NCBI RefSeq assembly: GCF_003144035.1 | Contig: NZ_QFWT01000012.1 | Coordinates: 40,949 to 104,948 of the forward strand | Direction: 5' to 3' | Origin: Vibrio albus | Lineage (GTDB): Bacteria > Pseudomonadota > Gammaproteobacteria > Enterobacterales > Vibrionaceae | DNA length: 64,000 nt | Part shown: piece by piece, positions 8,424 to 18,473 of the stretch | How positions within the stretch are numbered: position 1 is the stretch's first letter | How the letters are laid out: the number at the start of each line of letters is the position of its first letter | The notes under the pieces: generated by a model | The model's database searches: none | Told to the model about the DNA's origin: nothing | Seen by the model: only the letters and a program-made list of their open reading frames with translations | Position numbers and translations under genes: made by a program

Positions 8424-10151
8424 TCACAAGTAAACCGGCTCGATATGACCCGATGAATCACCTTCGCCAAGGGTCATCACTTCCTCAAGACTGATGACCC
8501 CTTTCAGAGCAAGTTCCATGGCCGAGGCCAGCAAAGGTTTATACTCTGCTGACTGCCGGGCTTTACGGGCAAAGCTCACCGCATCATTGGATCTCAGCGC
8601 ATCCATCATATCGTGGTCCAGCTCCAGCAACTCAAACACTCCAATCCGACCCTTATAGCCCGTCAGATTACAGTTCTGGCACCCCCGCCCTCTGACGAAA
8701 GACACCTGAGCCTGATTCGGAAAACGACTCTGCAACCAGCTCTGATCCGATTCATCAGGAGTATGCGCCTCACAGCAGTCAGGACAAACCCGACGAACCA
8801 GACGTTGCGCCAGAACGGCTCGCACCGCACTGGCAACCAGATAGCCCGGAGCTCCCATATCAATCATCCGCAGCGCACTGTCTACGGCATCGTTGGTATG
8901 CAAAGTACTCAGTACCAGGTGACCGGTGAGTGCGGCACGAAGGCCAATCTCTACCGTTTCCTGATCCCGCATTTCCCCAACCAGAATAATGTCGGGGTCC
9001 TGACGCAGAAACGTTCTTAATATGGTGGAAAAATCCAAATCAATTTTTGAATTCACCTGAACCTGATTTACCCGCGGCAGCCGGTATTCCACCGGGTCCT
9101 CGGCCGTGATAATCTTTTTACCAGAACTGTTCAGCTCTGTCAGTGCCCCATACAATGTAGTGGTTTTTCCTGACCCCGTCGGACCGGTCACCAAAATCAT
9201 GCCGTGCGGACGACGTAACTGTTTTCGAAGACGCAGTAACAGCCCTTCCGGCAATCCTGATTCTTCCAGTTTTCTCACCCCGGCAGACTGATTAAGCAGT
9301 CGCATGACCACAGACTCACCATGCTGCACCGGCATGGTCGACATCCGGATATCCACCGATTGCCCCCTAGCACGGATATGAAACCGTCCGTCCTGAGGCA
9401 GGCGTTTTTCCGATATGTCCAGATTGGCCATCAGCTTTAGGCGCAAGACCAGCGCCGGTGCGATATTCACTTCGTTCAGCAAGGTCTCATGCAAAATACC
9501 ATCTACCCGCTGACGCAGACGCAATACATCAGAATCCGGTTCGATATGGATATCAGAAGCACCGACCTGGACCGCATCTTCAAACAGGGAGTTGATCAGT
9601 TTTACAACGGTAACGTCCTCTCCCTCTTCCGCATCATCAAGGCTATAGTTAAAACTGTCCGTTGTCCGGTGTTCCGTACCCAGTTGCTCAGCAAAGTTAA
9701 CAATGTCTTTTGTGCGGCGGTAGTAACGGTCAAAGCAGTCAACCAGTTGCCTTTCGGGGGCAATGGCAAACTCAATATTGAACTGGGGTAGCTGGCTGAA
9801 CAGAAACTCCTGCAGATAGAGATCCGCCGGATCGCTCATCGCAACCCTGACCGTATCATCCTGATGACTGATCACCAGAGCCCGAAGGCGGCGGGCGTGT
9901 ACTTCCGACAGCAGTTGTACGGCCTCAGCATCAATATTCGCCCGGTTCAGATCGATAAGCGGCAAGTTCAGCTGATGAGCGAGAAACTCCAGCATCCGGG
10001 TTTCCGTCAGGAATCCCAGTTGGATAAGACTGTCACCTAATTTTCTGCCCGTTTGTTTCTGGGCCTGAAGCGCCTGCTCTACCTGCTGTTCCGTTATGAT
10101 GCCTTCTTCTACCAACAGGTCACCCAAGCGCTTTCTGAGCTTAATCTTCAT
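8424..10151 (-). CDS. mshE: MSHA pilus assembly ATPase MshE (c-di-GMP-binding)
   Basis: A 575-residue PilB/GspE family ATPase that powers MSHA extension. The N-terminus (about residues 7-60) has two tandem 24-residue MshEN motifs: RLGDLLVEEG ending in LQAQ, a five-residue spacer KQTGR, then KLGDSLIQLG ending in LAHQ. This is the c-di-GMP-binding module first described in V. cholerae MshE. The ATPase core has Walker A GPTGSGKTTT, an Asp box with EDPVE, and Walker B ILVGEMRDQET. A zinc site follows (CPDC and CQNC). The start overlaps the mshN end by 11 bases. High c-di-GMP is expected to activate pilus extension. Confidence 0.95.
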   Translation of the reverse strand: MKIKLRKRLGDLLVEEGIITEQQVEQALQAQKQTGRKLGDSLIQLGFLTETRMLEFLAHQLNLPLIDLNRANIDAEAVQLLSEVHARRLRALVISHQDDTVRVAMSDPADLYLQEFLFSQLPQFNIEFAIAPERQLVDCFDRYYRRTKDIVNFAEQLGTEHRTTDSFNYSLDDAEEGEDVTVVKLINSLFEDAVQVGASDIHIEPDSDVLRLRQRVDGILHETLLNEVNIAPALVLRLKLMANLDISEKRLPQDGRFHIRARGQSVDIRMSTMPVQHGESVVMRLLNQSAGVRKLEESGLPEGLLLRLRKQLRRPHGMILVTGPTGSGKTTTLYGALTELNSSGKKIITAEDPVEYRLPRVNQVQVNSKIDLDFSTILRTFLRQDPDIILVGEMRDQETVEIGLRAALTGHLVLSTLHTNDAVDSALRMIDMGAPGYLVASAVRAVLAQRLVRRVCPDCCEAHTPDESDQSWLQSRFPNQAQVSFVRGRGCQNCNLTGYKGRIGVFELLELDHDMMDALRSNDAVSFARKARQSAEYKPLLASAMELALKGVISLEEVMTLGEGDSSGHIEPVYL

Positions 10152-11277
10152 TCTCTGTCTCCTCTAATGTTTCCAGCAGAGAAAGGCGATCCCGGATAAA
10201 CGTCTGAGTTTTTCCGGATATACCAACCCGCTTCAATGCCTTCAGATAAGAGGCTTTTGCTTCAGAATACCTCTGATTCCGCTCCTGCTGTATCGCCAGC
10301 CCCAGCCACCAGCGGGCATTTGCTTCCTCCCGCTGTACCAGCAGCTGATAGGTTTCCAGAGCAATATCGGTGACTTTATTTTGCTGAGCAAGTGCCGCCC
10401 GCATAGCGAGATAGTTCGTATCGGGCTGGACTGGAAGATAAGCTAACGGGCTTAATGCGGCTTCTGGCTGATTTTCTCTGAGTAACAGCCTGGCGAGCGC
10501 AAGACGCAGCTTCTGGCTCTCTTTATTCCTTTTTATGCCTTGCTGAAGCAGTTCTACCGCTCTACGGACTTCTTTTTTGCCATAATATAGAGCCGCCAGC
10601 TTTTGTCTTACCACGTCATCTCCGGGCTGATAACGAAGTGCATTTTTATACTCGCTCACCGCCTCACCGATTTTATTCGCATCCAGTGCTTTTTCTGCCC
10701 TCTGAATCGAATGTTGAGCCAGTTGCTCAGGGGTCAGTTCAACCTCACGAATGTCCATCGTCCCCGGTTGTGACTCGGACTCCGCCGGGACAGGCTGTTC
10801 GGACTGATGTTGTGCCTCGTCTGCCAGTTGAGTGACAGGCACCTCTGAAACCGCTTTATCGGCTTGTGCGGAACTGACCTGACTGTGACTGATCGCCGAC
10901 GATCGATCCGCCACTTTGGCAAGAACGGGAGCTGATTGACGACGTTGCTCATGAATCTCGCTATCAGGCGCAGCCTCCTGATAAACGCGAATATCTATCG
11001 GTTTCACCACCTTTTGTGTCGGAGATTCCTCCGGCTCGAACGGTTTTTCAGGTGACTGATTTATCAACACAGCAGAAGAATGGCTGGCTTCCACCATCGT
11101 CTCTGACTGCTGAGAAACGGCCCACCCACCGACACACAAGCTCAGAGCAAAACCACCCAACACCCACGCCAGCCCGCGTGAATAACGTACCGGCGGTACC
11201 TCCGCTCTGGTCAGCGACGATGACTGTGTATTTTTTTTATTTGCCAGTTCCGACAGCGCGTTATTGATCACGCTCAT
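10141..11277 (-). CDS. mshN: MSHA biogenesis TPR protein MshN
   Basis: A protein of 378 residues beginning MSVINNALSEL. The ATG at 11277 overlaps the mshM stop as ATGA and has GGAG upstream, so it is preferred over the frame start at 11289. It has one membrane anchor at about residues 38-56 (GLAWVLGGFALSLCVGGWAV), a long polar and Gln/Ser/Glu-rich linker, and TPR-type helical repeats from about residue 185 to the end. It is predicted to be an inner-membrane protein with its TPR domain in the periplasm, assisting MshL and pilus assembly. It overlaps mshE. Confidence 0.88.
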   Translation of the reverse strand: MSVINNALSELANKKNTQSSSLTRAEVPPVRYSRGLAWVLGGFALSLCVGGWAVSQQSETMVEASHSSAVLINQSPEKPFEPEESPTQKVVKPIDIRVYQEAAPDSEIHEQRRQSAPVLAKVADRSSAISHSQVSSAQADKAVSEVPVTQLADEAQHQSEQPVPAESESQPGTMDIREVELTPEQLAQHSIQRAEKALDANKIGEAVSEYKNALRYQPGDDVVRQKLAALYYGKKEVRRAVELLQQGIKRNKESQKLRLALARLLLRENQPEAALSPLAYLPVQPDTNYLAMRAALAQQNKVTDIALETYQLLVQREEANARWWLGLAIQQERNQRYSEAKASYLKALKRVGISGKTQTFIRDRLSLLETLEETENED

Positions 11278-12119
11278 ACGTTTCTCCACCCCCAGATGAC
11301 AGGGCTTTTAAATTTAGGTTTGCAGGCATCACCGGTATCATGAATAGCCGTAAACAGGTGTGCATTCGTCACAATTTTACTTTGGGAATAAAATGCCAGC
11401 AGCAATGCTTTATGACATATCTGGTTGATCAGCCTTGGTATTCCCCGGCTCGCTTTCCAGACCACCTTACACTTATCCAGACTGAATATGTCTGCCTGAG
11501 CATCGCAGCTACTTATCCGGTAACGGATATAAGCCACCACTTCCGCCTGATTTAACGGCCGCAAACCGGCACTAAAGGTAATTCGCTGCCGGAACTGTCT
11601 CAGGCGATGCTGAGCTAAACGTTCATCCAGCTCAGGCTGTCCCAGTAATACCAGTTGTAACAGCTTTTTCTCTTCGGTTTCCAGGTTACCGAATAAACGC
11701 AGGGTTTCCAGGGCTTCATCACTCAGAGCCTGGGCTTCATCAATCAGCGCAACCACCCGCTTTCCGCCAGCATGTAAAGACAGTAATTCACTCTGGATGC
11801 TGTCAACCAGAGAAACTGTGTCCGAAGGCTCGATGCCCAGCTCTCTGGCAATGGCTTGCTTTAATTCATCCCCGCTTAACACCGGATTGGGCAAATAGAT
11901 CAGCTCCACCTTATCCTGCAACTGATTAATCAACATACGGCATACCATGGTTTTTCCGCTTCCCACTTCACCGGAAACCTTCATTACGCCTTCTCCCATA
12001 TCAATCGCGGAGATGACCATCTGAATGGCTTCATAATGTGGAGGAAGACCATGAAACAGCTCAGTATTCGGTGTCAGGGCAAACGGTGCCCGGGAAAAGC
12101 CATAATATCCCTGATACAT
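11274..12119 (-). CDS. mshM: MSHA biogenesis ATPase MshM
   Basis: A 281-residue ExeA/GspA-type AAA ATPase: N-terminal MYQGYYGFSRAPFALTPN (family signature), Walker A GEVGSGKTM at about residues 45-53, and Walker B VALIDEAQ near residue 125. Proteins of this type help insert or localise secretins through peptidoglycan. It lies 2 bases after mshL and overlaps mshN, matching a partnership with the secretin MshL. It lacks the C-terminal peptidoglycan-binding domain found in ExeA. Confidence 0.9.
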   Translation of the reverse strand: MYQGYYGFSRAPFALTPNTELFHGLPPHYEAIQMVISAIDMGEGVMKVSGEVGSGKTMVCRMLINQLQDKVELIYLPNPVLSGDELKQAIARELGIEPSDTVSLVDSIQSELLSLHAGGKRVVALIDEAQALSDEALETLRLFGNLETEEKKLLQLVLLGQPELDERLAQHRLRQFRQRITFSAGLRPLNQAEVVAYIRYRISSCDAQADIFSLDKCKVVWKASRGIPRLINQICHKALLLAFYSQSKIVTNAHLFTAIHDTGDACKPKFKSPVIWGWRNV

Positions 12120-12121
12120 GC

Positions 12122-13774
12122 TTACTCCATATCGTCAGGGAACCACTCCTGCAGAATATCCCGCGAGCGCTCAATCTCCTGCTGCCAGGTATGCACCCCG
12201 ACCACGGTGGGCTTCAACAGGATCACCAGTTCCGTTTTTTCTGTTACGTTAGAGGTATTACGGAACAAATGCCCCAGACCGGGAATGTCACCCAGCAAGG
12301 GAACTTTTGATGTCTGATCCTGTGTATTCGACTTCATCAACCCTCCCAGAACGACAACATCACCGTCACGGGCCCGGATAATCGAATCGGTCTCGCGGAT
12401 CGAGCTTTTCGCCAGTGGTGCATCGTCCAGAAAGCTGTAGGTCTGCTCTTCCACTTCAATCACCGCTGGGTGAACATGGAGCAAGACATTACCGTCATCA
12501 TCGATCTGCGGCGTCACATCCAGTGAAATACCAGAGAAAAATGGCGTTAGCTGATAAGACGTTGTCGTGGTATCTGTACTGCTATTGGTCGTGGTTTCAC
12601 TGTCCATATCGGTGACAAAATATTCATCCGTCCCCACTTTGATCACCGCTTTCTGGTTATTGGCGGCCGTCACTCTCGGGCTGGAAAGCACATTCAGATC
12701 GCCCTGGGTCGACATAAAGTCCAGAACCGAACTGAAATTACCATCAGAAATTGTCACGCTGGTTGCTCCCCCCAGCAGATCACCAATCGCATCCATCCCC
12801 GGAAGCGTGCCGGATGCCGCCTGCGATATGGTTATACCAGTACCGCCGACAGCTCCGGTCAGATTTGACCAATTAATGCCTTGCTGATAACTGTCACTCA
12901 ATGTCACTTCCAGTATCTTAGCCTCTAAGATCACCTGACGCTGCAGCCTTCGCTGCGAGGTATTCAGAAATTCTTTAATCTCACGGATTTCATCCGGATA
13001 AGCTCTTACAGTGAGCACACCAGCCTGCGGAGAAGTCACCACACTACGGCCACCCTGAGTTCCAACAAGCGCACTGACGGCAGTCTGCAGCTCACTCCAG
13101 AAATCACTGTTGCTGCTGGTATCAATACGGGTACCCGCAGCAATTGTAGAACTGCTCTGACTCGAAGAATCAGAACCTTGATCAGAACTTGAACTGGAAG
13201 ACGTCGTGGTTTCGTTGGAAGTATTGTTGTTACTATCCCGACTGCTGACTGTACTTGTGGTTATCGAGGTCAGTGATCGTCCGCCACGTTGCATCGACAG
13301 GTAATCCACAGGGATGGTTTCAGTACGCATACCAGCTGGGTAGATCTGAATGATCTTGCCCTTTTTCACGATATCGTAACCGTACATATCCCGCACGACA
13401 TCCAATACCTCATCTAGCGAGACATCAGAAAGATTAACGGTCAGTGTACCGGCAACAGACGGATGAATAGCGGTACTGTAACCTGTTCCTTTCACTAATC
13501 CGGCAAAAAACGTTTTGGCTTCCACATCTTTGGCTTTTACCTGAAAACGTTTTAACAGAAAATCTGCCTGCTGATCAGGTGCACTATTCAGATCCGGCAT
13601 CAGATCAGCCTGAACAGAATCAGGAAGCGTATCCAGATTGCGGCTATTGATCTGATTAGCAGCTTCATTCAGTGTGGCTTTTGCTTCAACAGGATCTCTG
13701 TGGCCCATTGAACATCCAAGTAATGAAGCAGCCATGACTCCAACTATGAATTGACGTACTACTGGTTTACGCAT
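12122..13774 (-). CDS. mshL: MSHA outer-membrane secretin MshL
   Basis: A 550-residue PulD/PilQ-type secretin. The signal peptide ends in a lipobox (LLGCS, Cys at about residue 21), so it is probably a lipoprotein. A short secretin/TonB N domain (about 85-145, including SLDEVLDVVRDMYG) is followed by a long Ser/Thr/Asn-rich low-complexity stretch (about 170-215). The C-terminal secretin domain (about 280-530) ends with the typical VPLLGDIPGLGHLFR and TELVILLKP motifs. It forms the outer-membrane channel for the MSHA pilus. Confidence 0.93.
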   Translation of the reverse strand: MRKPVVRQFIVGVMAASLLGCSMGHRDPVEAKATLNEAANQINSRNLDTLPDSVQADLMPDLNSAPDQQADFLLKRFQVKAKDVEAKTFFAGLVKGTGYSTAIHPSVAGTLTVNLSDVSLDEVLDVVRDMYGYDIVKKGKIIQIYPAGMRTETIPVDYLSMQRGGRSLTSITTSTVSSRDSNNNTSNETTTSSSSSSDQGSDSSSQSSSTIAAGTRIDTSSNSDFWSELQTAVSALVGTQGGRSVVTSPQAGVLTVRAYPDEIREIKEFLNTSQRRLQRQVILEAKILEVTLSDSYQQGINWSNLTGAVGGTGITISQAASGTLPGMDAIGDLLGGATSVTISDGNFSSVLDFMSTQGDLNVLSSPRVTAANNQKAVIKVGTDEYFVTDMDSETTTNSSTDTTTTSYQLTPFFSGISLDVTPQIDDDGNVLLHVHPAVIEVEEQTYSFLDDAPLAKSSIRETDSIIRARDGDVVVLGGLMKSNTQDQTSKVPLLGDIPGLGHLFRNTSNVTEKTELVILLKPTVVGVHTWQQEIERSRDILQEWFPDDME

Positions 13775-13776
13775 CG

Positions 13777-14130
13777 CTATTTCTGCAACCTTTCATGTTT
13801 AATATCTACCGGAAAAAGCTCAAGAGCCCACATTCTGCCACCTCTTTTCAGAGTGACCTTTTCGTTGGTAATCGCTATGACTCTATACCCGAGGATAGAG
13901 TCGCCTTGCGACAGCAAGGTATCATTCAGTACCGCAGAACAGGCATCGGGTTGTTTACAGATGATGCTCTGTAAAGCCGGTACTTGTGGCCTTCTCCTGA
14001 CCTTTTTTTGTGTCACTGGTTTTCTGACTTCAGGCTGTGTCCACCCAAGTGGTGCTGTCGGATCCTGATCCGCGTAAGCCACCGGAACCGTCTGCAACAG
14101 AAACAGAATAAGCATCAATCTCTTAACCAC
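13777..14130 (-). CDS. mshK: MSHA biogenesis protein MshK
   Basis: A 117-residue small periplasmic protein with an N-terminal signal peptide (LMLILFLLQTVPVAYA), then a DPTAPLG motif typical of PilP/GspC-like linker proteins and a small beta domain (SIICKQPDACSAVLNDTLLS). It probably connects the inner-membrane MshI/J complex to the secretin MshL, whose gene follows after 2 bases. It overlaps the end of mshJ by 8 bases. Confidence 0.85.
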   Translation of the reverse strand: MVKRLMLILFLLQTVPVAYADQDPTAPLGWTQPEVRKPVTQKKVRRRPQVPALQSIICKQPDACSAVLNDTLLSQGDSILGYRVIAITNEKVTLKRGGRMWALELFPVDIKHERLQK

Positions 14131-14806
14131 CGATAAACTCCTGTCTGGTTCCCAATGTATAGACTTCCAGAACCAGTCTGGCTTCAGGGTATGTTTCTAC
14201 CTGATACTGAAAACTACGCCAGTAATATTTCACCGGCATCGCCTCCAGCTTCTTCAGGTAATCCTGAATATCAAAATAACGCCCGGTCAGCTCAATTCTG
14301 ACCGGGTGAATGTAGTAGCCAATCACAGCCTGTTGTGATTCGTCATTGTCTTGTTGCTGTGCGCTTTCCTGCTTTGTCGCAAACACCGCCTCTGCCGGCA
14401 GAGACTCCAGAGCTTCCAGCTTAAGTTTAGAGCTGCTTCCGAGCACAGTTTCCAGCAAGTCAGTCATTTGCTGTGGAGTAATCAGGCTATCAATCAGTTC
14501 CGCCAGTTGCTGGGACAGTTCCAGACTGTGCTCAGACAGTCGGGCCAGCTTTTCATCGATCTCTTTATCGGGATCGACCTTGAGTCTCAGTTTAAGAATG
14601 TCAATGTCACTCTTCTGACGCTGAATTTTTTGTTGCTCTGTGCTTAACTGACGCTCTTTTCTGTTGGCTTCCTCAACAACCGGAGCAATAAATAACGTCT
14701 GTATCAGCATAATCAGAGAAGCTGACACGCCAATGGCAATCAACCACTTTTCACGGACAGACAGTGCCTGATATTTTTCACTAAGCAGATTCAGGTACCG
14801 CATCAT
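14123..14806 (-). CDS. mshJ: MSHA biogenesis protein MshJ (PilO-like)
   Basis: A 227-residue single-pass inner-membrane protein: cytoplasmic N-terminus, TM near residues 21-41 (WLIAIGVSASLIMLIQTLFIA), a coiled coil (about 45-115), then a ferredoxin-like periplasmic domain. This is the PilO/GspM layout. The start overlaps the mshI stop as ATGA (14806-14803), and the end overlaps mshK. It is part of the inner-membrane alignment complex. Confidence 0.88.
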   Translation of the reverse strand: MMRYLNLLSEKYQALSVREKWLIAIGVSASLIMLIQTLFIAPVVEEANRKERQLSTEQQKIQRQKSDIDILKLRLKVDPDKEIDEKLARLSEHSLELSQQLAELIDSLITPQQMTDLLETVLGSSSKLKLEALESLPAEAVFATKQESAQQQDNDESQQAVIGYYIHPVRIELTGRYFDIQDYLKKLEAMPVKYYWRSFQYQVETYPEARLVLEVYTLGTRQEFIGG

Positions 14807-16257
14807 TGGCGTTCTCCTTCCACTTTAGCGCTCAGTTTAAAAGTAATGATGCCATTCTCGTTTCGCCCGATATCCAATTTTTCAAACGTGCGCCCGGCCA
14901 AGGCAACCTCCTGATTAAACTGCCGCACCCAGGCAGGTACCGCTGCTGGTGTTCTTGCCAGCCCCGACAAGTCCAGTTTCGTGCTGTCCATTTCAATAGA
15001 CGACACCGATATGTCGTTTCTTCCCAGCTTGGCCAGTGCTTTCATTATTCCGGAATAACCATACTGCCAAGACTCATCATAATGACGAATGGAAGACAGT
15101 GAGGTTTCTTTGCTGCGGATATCCTCTTCAAACCTTTCTGCAGCCAATAGCTTAGACGGTGTGGGTTTATGCTGTCTGAGTTTCTCCTGAAGAGCCTTAA
15201 GCTCATCACTCAGCGCACTGTCTTGCTTCTGAGCCTGAGCCAGCTTGGCTTCCGTCTGCGAGAGAGAAAAATAGCAATACCCGTAACCGGACAGCATCAG
15301 TACACTGACCACCGCCCACGAGACGGCAACCATTTTAAGGGTAAAGGTGTCCTTTTTAGGTTTCAGGTGTTCAGGGTAAAGGTTAACCCCCACTTCCGGT
15401 AACCCTCTGACAACCTGACTCAGCATCACACCGCTGGGAACCGTGGCGTCCGTCACCAACGGGAGTACCTTTACATTCAGCCGCTCATCCAAGCCTTTAA
15501 CCAGTTCATCCTGATCTTCTTCATCACAACAGACAAACAACTGATGAAGAGCCGCATTTCTCAGATGAGACGACAGGTAGTCGGTAGAACGCTGTAACTC
15601 CAGGGCCAGGCTATCCATCTGCAGTGCACTGGCAGCCTGATTGGTAACCGGCACAATAATATTCCGCAATGTTCTCTGAAAACGGTTCTGTTGTTCAACA
15701 AATGCGGCGATCTTAAAACTGCCCTTTGGCCCCCTTTGCAATAACATAAAGGCTGGCAGTTCTTCTTTTACGAACCCCCACACCACGTCTTCCGGTACGA
15801 TTCTGGACAAGACAATATGCTGCGATTCTAATGCGTCGCGGATCTGCCTGAGTATCTGTATTTTTAATACATAGGCCTGAATTTTTTTACCATCTGGCAG
15901 AAGCGTGGCGTCAGCAACAATATCCGTTACTCTCTCGCCACTGATATCTTTCAATAAAAATGGCAGAGCAGCCGGCCATTCTTCCTGGGGAATTTCCGGC
16001 TTATCTAACTGATAGATATGATAATAATTTGAGCAGCATACTACTGTTGCTTCGTATCCGGCGTAATCTTCACTTGAAAGCGCGTTTGTCAGCGTGGATT
16101 CCCAACCATCCTCAATAGAAAATGACAAGGGAGTCTGATTATCGGCTGCCATTTTTTCGGTCAGCAGATAAATAATGTGTGACTGAATAACAACCGTCAA
16201 AGCCCCTGCTTTACCGCCAGTACGCCTGAGATGCCCTAACAGGGAAGATAAACTCAT
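14803..16257 (-). CDS. mshI: MSHA biogenesis protein MshI (PilM/PilN-like)
   Basis: A 484-residue protein combining a large cytoplasmic PilM-like portion (about 1-300), a TM segment near 312-335 (MVAVSWAVVSVLMLSGYGYC), a coiled coil (about 338-385) and a periplasmic PilN-like domain. It forms the inner-membrane base of the MSHA machine with MshJ and MshK. It is the first gene of the msh run, 20 bases after csrD, so csrD and mshI may share transcripts. Confidence 0.88.
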   Translation of the reverse strand: MSLSSLLGHLRRTGGKAGALTVVIQSHIIYLLTEKMAADNQTPLSFSIEDGWESTLTNALSSEDYAGYEATVVCCSNYYHIYQLDKPEIPQEEWPAALPFLLKDISGERVTDIVADATLLPDGKKIQAYVLKIQILRQIRDALESQHIVLSRIVPEDVVWGFVKEELPAFMLLQRGPKGSFKIAAFVEQQNRFQRTLRNIIVPVTNQAASALQMDSLALELQRSTDYLSSHLRNAALHQLFVCCDEEDQDELVKGLDERLNVKVLPLVTDATVPSGVMLSQVVRGLPEVGVNLYPEHLKPKKDTFTLKMVAVSWAVVSVLMLSGYGYCYFSLSQTEAKLAQAQKQDSALSDELKALQEKLRQHKPTPSKLLAAERFEEDIRSKETSLSSIRHYDESWQYGYSGIMKALAKLGRNDISVSSIEMDSTKLDLSGLARTPAAVPAWVRQFNQEVALAGRTFEKLDIGRNENGIITFKLSAKVEGERQ

Positions 16258-16277
16258 ACTGCTATTTCTCTATCCTT

Positions 16278-18269
16278 TTAATATTTCTTGCGCCAGCGGT
16301 TTCTTTTACCGATTTGTACCATTGGCGTGACGGGTTTGGGTATCAGCTGGGTTTCGGCCTGAAACATTCGGCCCTGCCCGCCATCAACACCGAGTTCAAG
16401 TAACGTTGCCCACTCTTTCCCTGTTTCTACACCAACCGCGATAACTTGTGTATCGGTTCCGTCACATGCTCCGAGCAGGCTCCTGATAAAAAGCTGATTT
16501 TCCTGTCTCTGATCTATTTTTTTGACCAGACTACGATGCAGTTTCAGGTAATCGATATTCAGATCTTTTATGTAATGTGTGCTGGTTATCGTCCTGCCGG
16601 CCTGACCGACAATGACCTGACACCCCATACCCGCAATCATTTTGATCACCGGGCGCATATGGTCCAGATGTTTGACCAGCATCCCTTCTACAAAATCAAA
16701 ACTAATCTTCTGTCGCATTTCAAGCGGCATTTGTAACAATTCATCTCGAAACCAACACCGATAGTTTTTATCTTTAAATGGCTGTGTATGTAAATTAATC
16801 GAGTAATGCTCCCCAAGCCTGGAAGCCTTAAGAAAATGAAATACCTTACTCAAAACAGCCATATCCATCATGGCCTCATAGCCTACCTGTTCCACAGCCA
16901 CTGTAAAACGGGAGGCCTTTAATATGCCGACTCCGTCATCATCTATGCGGGCAAACAACTCATTATGCAGCAAATGGGGGGTTCCATTTTGCTTATCGCT
17001 CAGATAACAAGGCTGTTCAAATATCAGAATATTGCCCTTTTTGAATGACTGATCAAATAACGTGCGCCAGCGTACACTTCCCCGGGAATCCGTACGCTTT
17101 ATTTGTTTCTGATATAAGTTCCAATTATTTACATTTTGTAACTGTGCACTCTTCAGTGCCGCTTCTGCTTCACTCTGAATGTGTCCACGCCTTTCTCCTT
17201 CCGAATACATAGTCAGCCCAATATGACACCAGTTTTCGGTATCCAGAGGAGATAGAGGCGTGATTTTTTCCATCTGGCGCAAACAGTGTGTCGCCAGAGT
17301 GATGATCTCTTTCCGGGTCTGATTCGGAATAAGCACTGCAAAATCAGAATCATAGTAACGGGCAAAAATAACATCAGGATAACGCTGGACAATATTCGAT
17401 ATAGCGCTGGATACATGCAATAAGAAAGCCTCACTGGCTTTCTGTTCATTCTCATCACACAGCGACTCCCAGTCGCGGATCTGAATCAGCAATACCCCTC
17501 CGTTTGCTCCGCTTTCCTGTAGTGCAGATTCCAGCTTACTGTCAAATAAGACCCGATTAGCAGCACCGGTTAACTGGTCCAGAAAAGTATGGGTACGGAT
17601 AAACGTATCGAAACGGCTGCGCTCCTGACGGGCAAATTTCAGCTCTTTTATCAGGTTATCTAACGCCTGACTTGCCGTATAAGGCCATTCTTCCCGCTTG
17701 CCTGTCGCATATTCATCGACTCTTCCGGCCAGCAACATCCGGCCTCTTTCTTCCAGAAGCTCAGATCCTCTAAGCTGCATTTTCAGCCATTTAACGCCTC
17801 GCAACAGGAAGAATAACACCAGGACCACTGCCAGAGAGATGGATGACAGCGCACCAAACGAATAACTGTACCCAAGATAAGCCGGGATCACCTGAAAGCG
17901 AACCCGATACTCAGGGTGAGCCGGCAACCGATATTCCCGATGATAAAGACGGCTTTGATCCAATGGTCGGGGGTTGCCTTTAAACTGGTAAATAATCTGT
18001 TCGTTATGGCTCAGCGTCATGTCTACTACGCTATTCGCCTCTAGCTGAGCTGGCATCCAGCGGTCAATCGCACGGATAAAGTCAGGTGCATTTAACTCCT
18101 GATCCACCGTCTCCACCACACTTTCCAGATACCTATGAACCTGCTCTTTACCTATCCGGTTAAAGGAGAATGTACTCCCGACAAATAGAATAAACATAGC
18201 ACTTATCACTATCATGGTGACAAATGCGGTTAAGCGAGTGCTTAGCTTCAATGTAGGGGTATATCTCAT
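16278..18269 (-). CDS. csrD: CsrD/MshH-type regulator with degenerate GGDEF-EAL domains
   Basis: A 663-residue inner-membrane protein. TM1 lies at about residues 14-35 and TM2 at about 138-158, enclosing a periplasmic sensor region. It then has a linker, a GGDEF domain whose active site reads RYYDSDF rather than GGDEF, and an EAL domain whose signature is replaced by ELFARI. Neither c-di-GMP synthesis nor hydrolysis is expected. This matches CsrD (MshH in V. cholerae), which in E. coli targets CsrB/C small RNAs for RNase E decay. It sits directly upstream of mshI, as in V. cholerae. Confidence 0.9.
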   Translation of the reverse strand: MRYTPTLKLSTRLTAFVTMIVISAMFILFVGSTFSFNRIGKEQVHRYLESVVETVDQELNAPDFIRAIDRWMPAQLEANSVVDMTLSHNEQIIYQFKGNPRPLDQSRLYHREYRLPAHPEYRVRFQVIPAYLGYSYSFGALSSISLAVVLVLFFLLRGVKWLKMQLRGSELLEERGRMLLAGRVDEYATGKREEWPYTASQALDNLIKELKFARQERSRFDTFIRTHTFLDQLTGAANRVLFDSKLESALQESGANGGVLLIQIRDWESLCDENEQKASEAFLLHVSSAISNIVQRYPDVIFARYYDSDFAVLIPNQTRKEIITLATHCLRQMEKITPLSPLDTENWCHIGLTMYSEGERRGHIQSEAEAALKSAQLQNVNNWNLYQKQIKRTDSRGSVRWRTLFDQSFKKGNILIFEQPCYLSDKQNGTPHLLHNELFARIDDDGVGILKASRFTVAVEQVGYEAMMDMAVLSKVFHFLKASRLGEHYSINLHTQPFKDKNYRCWFRDELLQMPLEMRQKISFDFVEGMLVKHLDHMRPVIKMIAGMGCQVIVGQAGRTITSTHYIKDLNIDYLKLHRSLVKKIDQRQENQLFIRSLLGACDGTDTQVIAVGVETGKEWATLLELGVDGGQGRMFQAETQLIPKPVTPMVQIGKRNRWRKKY

Positions 18270-18416
18270 GAATAATGAAATCCTTTTCTATCCATTACTT
18301 ATACCAAAAAATTAATGTCAGTTATATTATCGACACATCCTAGAAGATTGTGAATAGAATAAACGTATTTATTATCAATATTTATCTCATACCCTCTTCT
18401 TTCTTCCACTAGCCAG

Positions 18417-18445
18417 AAACAAAACACCCCGCATATTGCGAGGTG
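18417..18445 (-). terminator. Rho-independent terminator of ssb
   Basis: Read on the minus strand: stem CACCTCGC / GCGGGGTG (one G-T pair) with loop AATAT, followed by TTTTGTTT. It lies 29 bases after the ssb stop. Between it and csrD (18270-18416) no gene is seen; csrD's promoter should lie there. Confidence 0.85.
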
Positions 18446-18473
18446 CTTAACTCAGTATCCAGCCAAGATCACT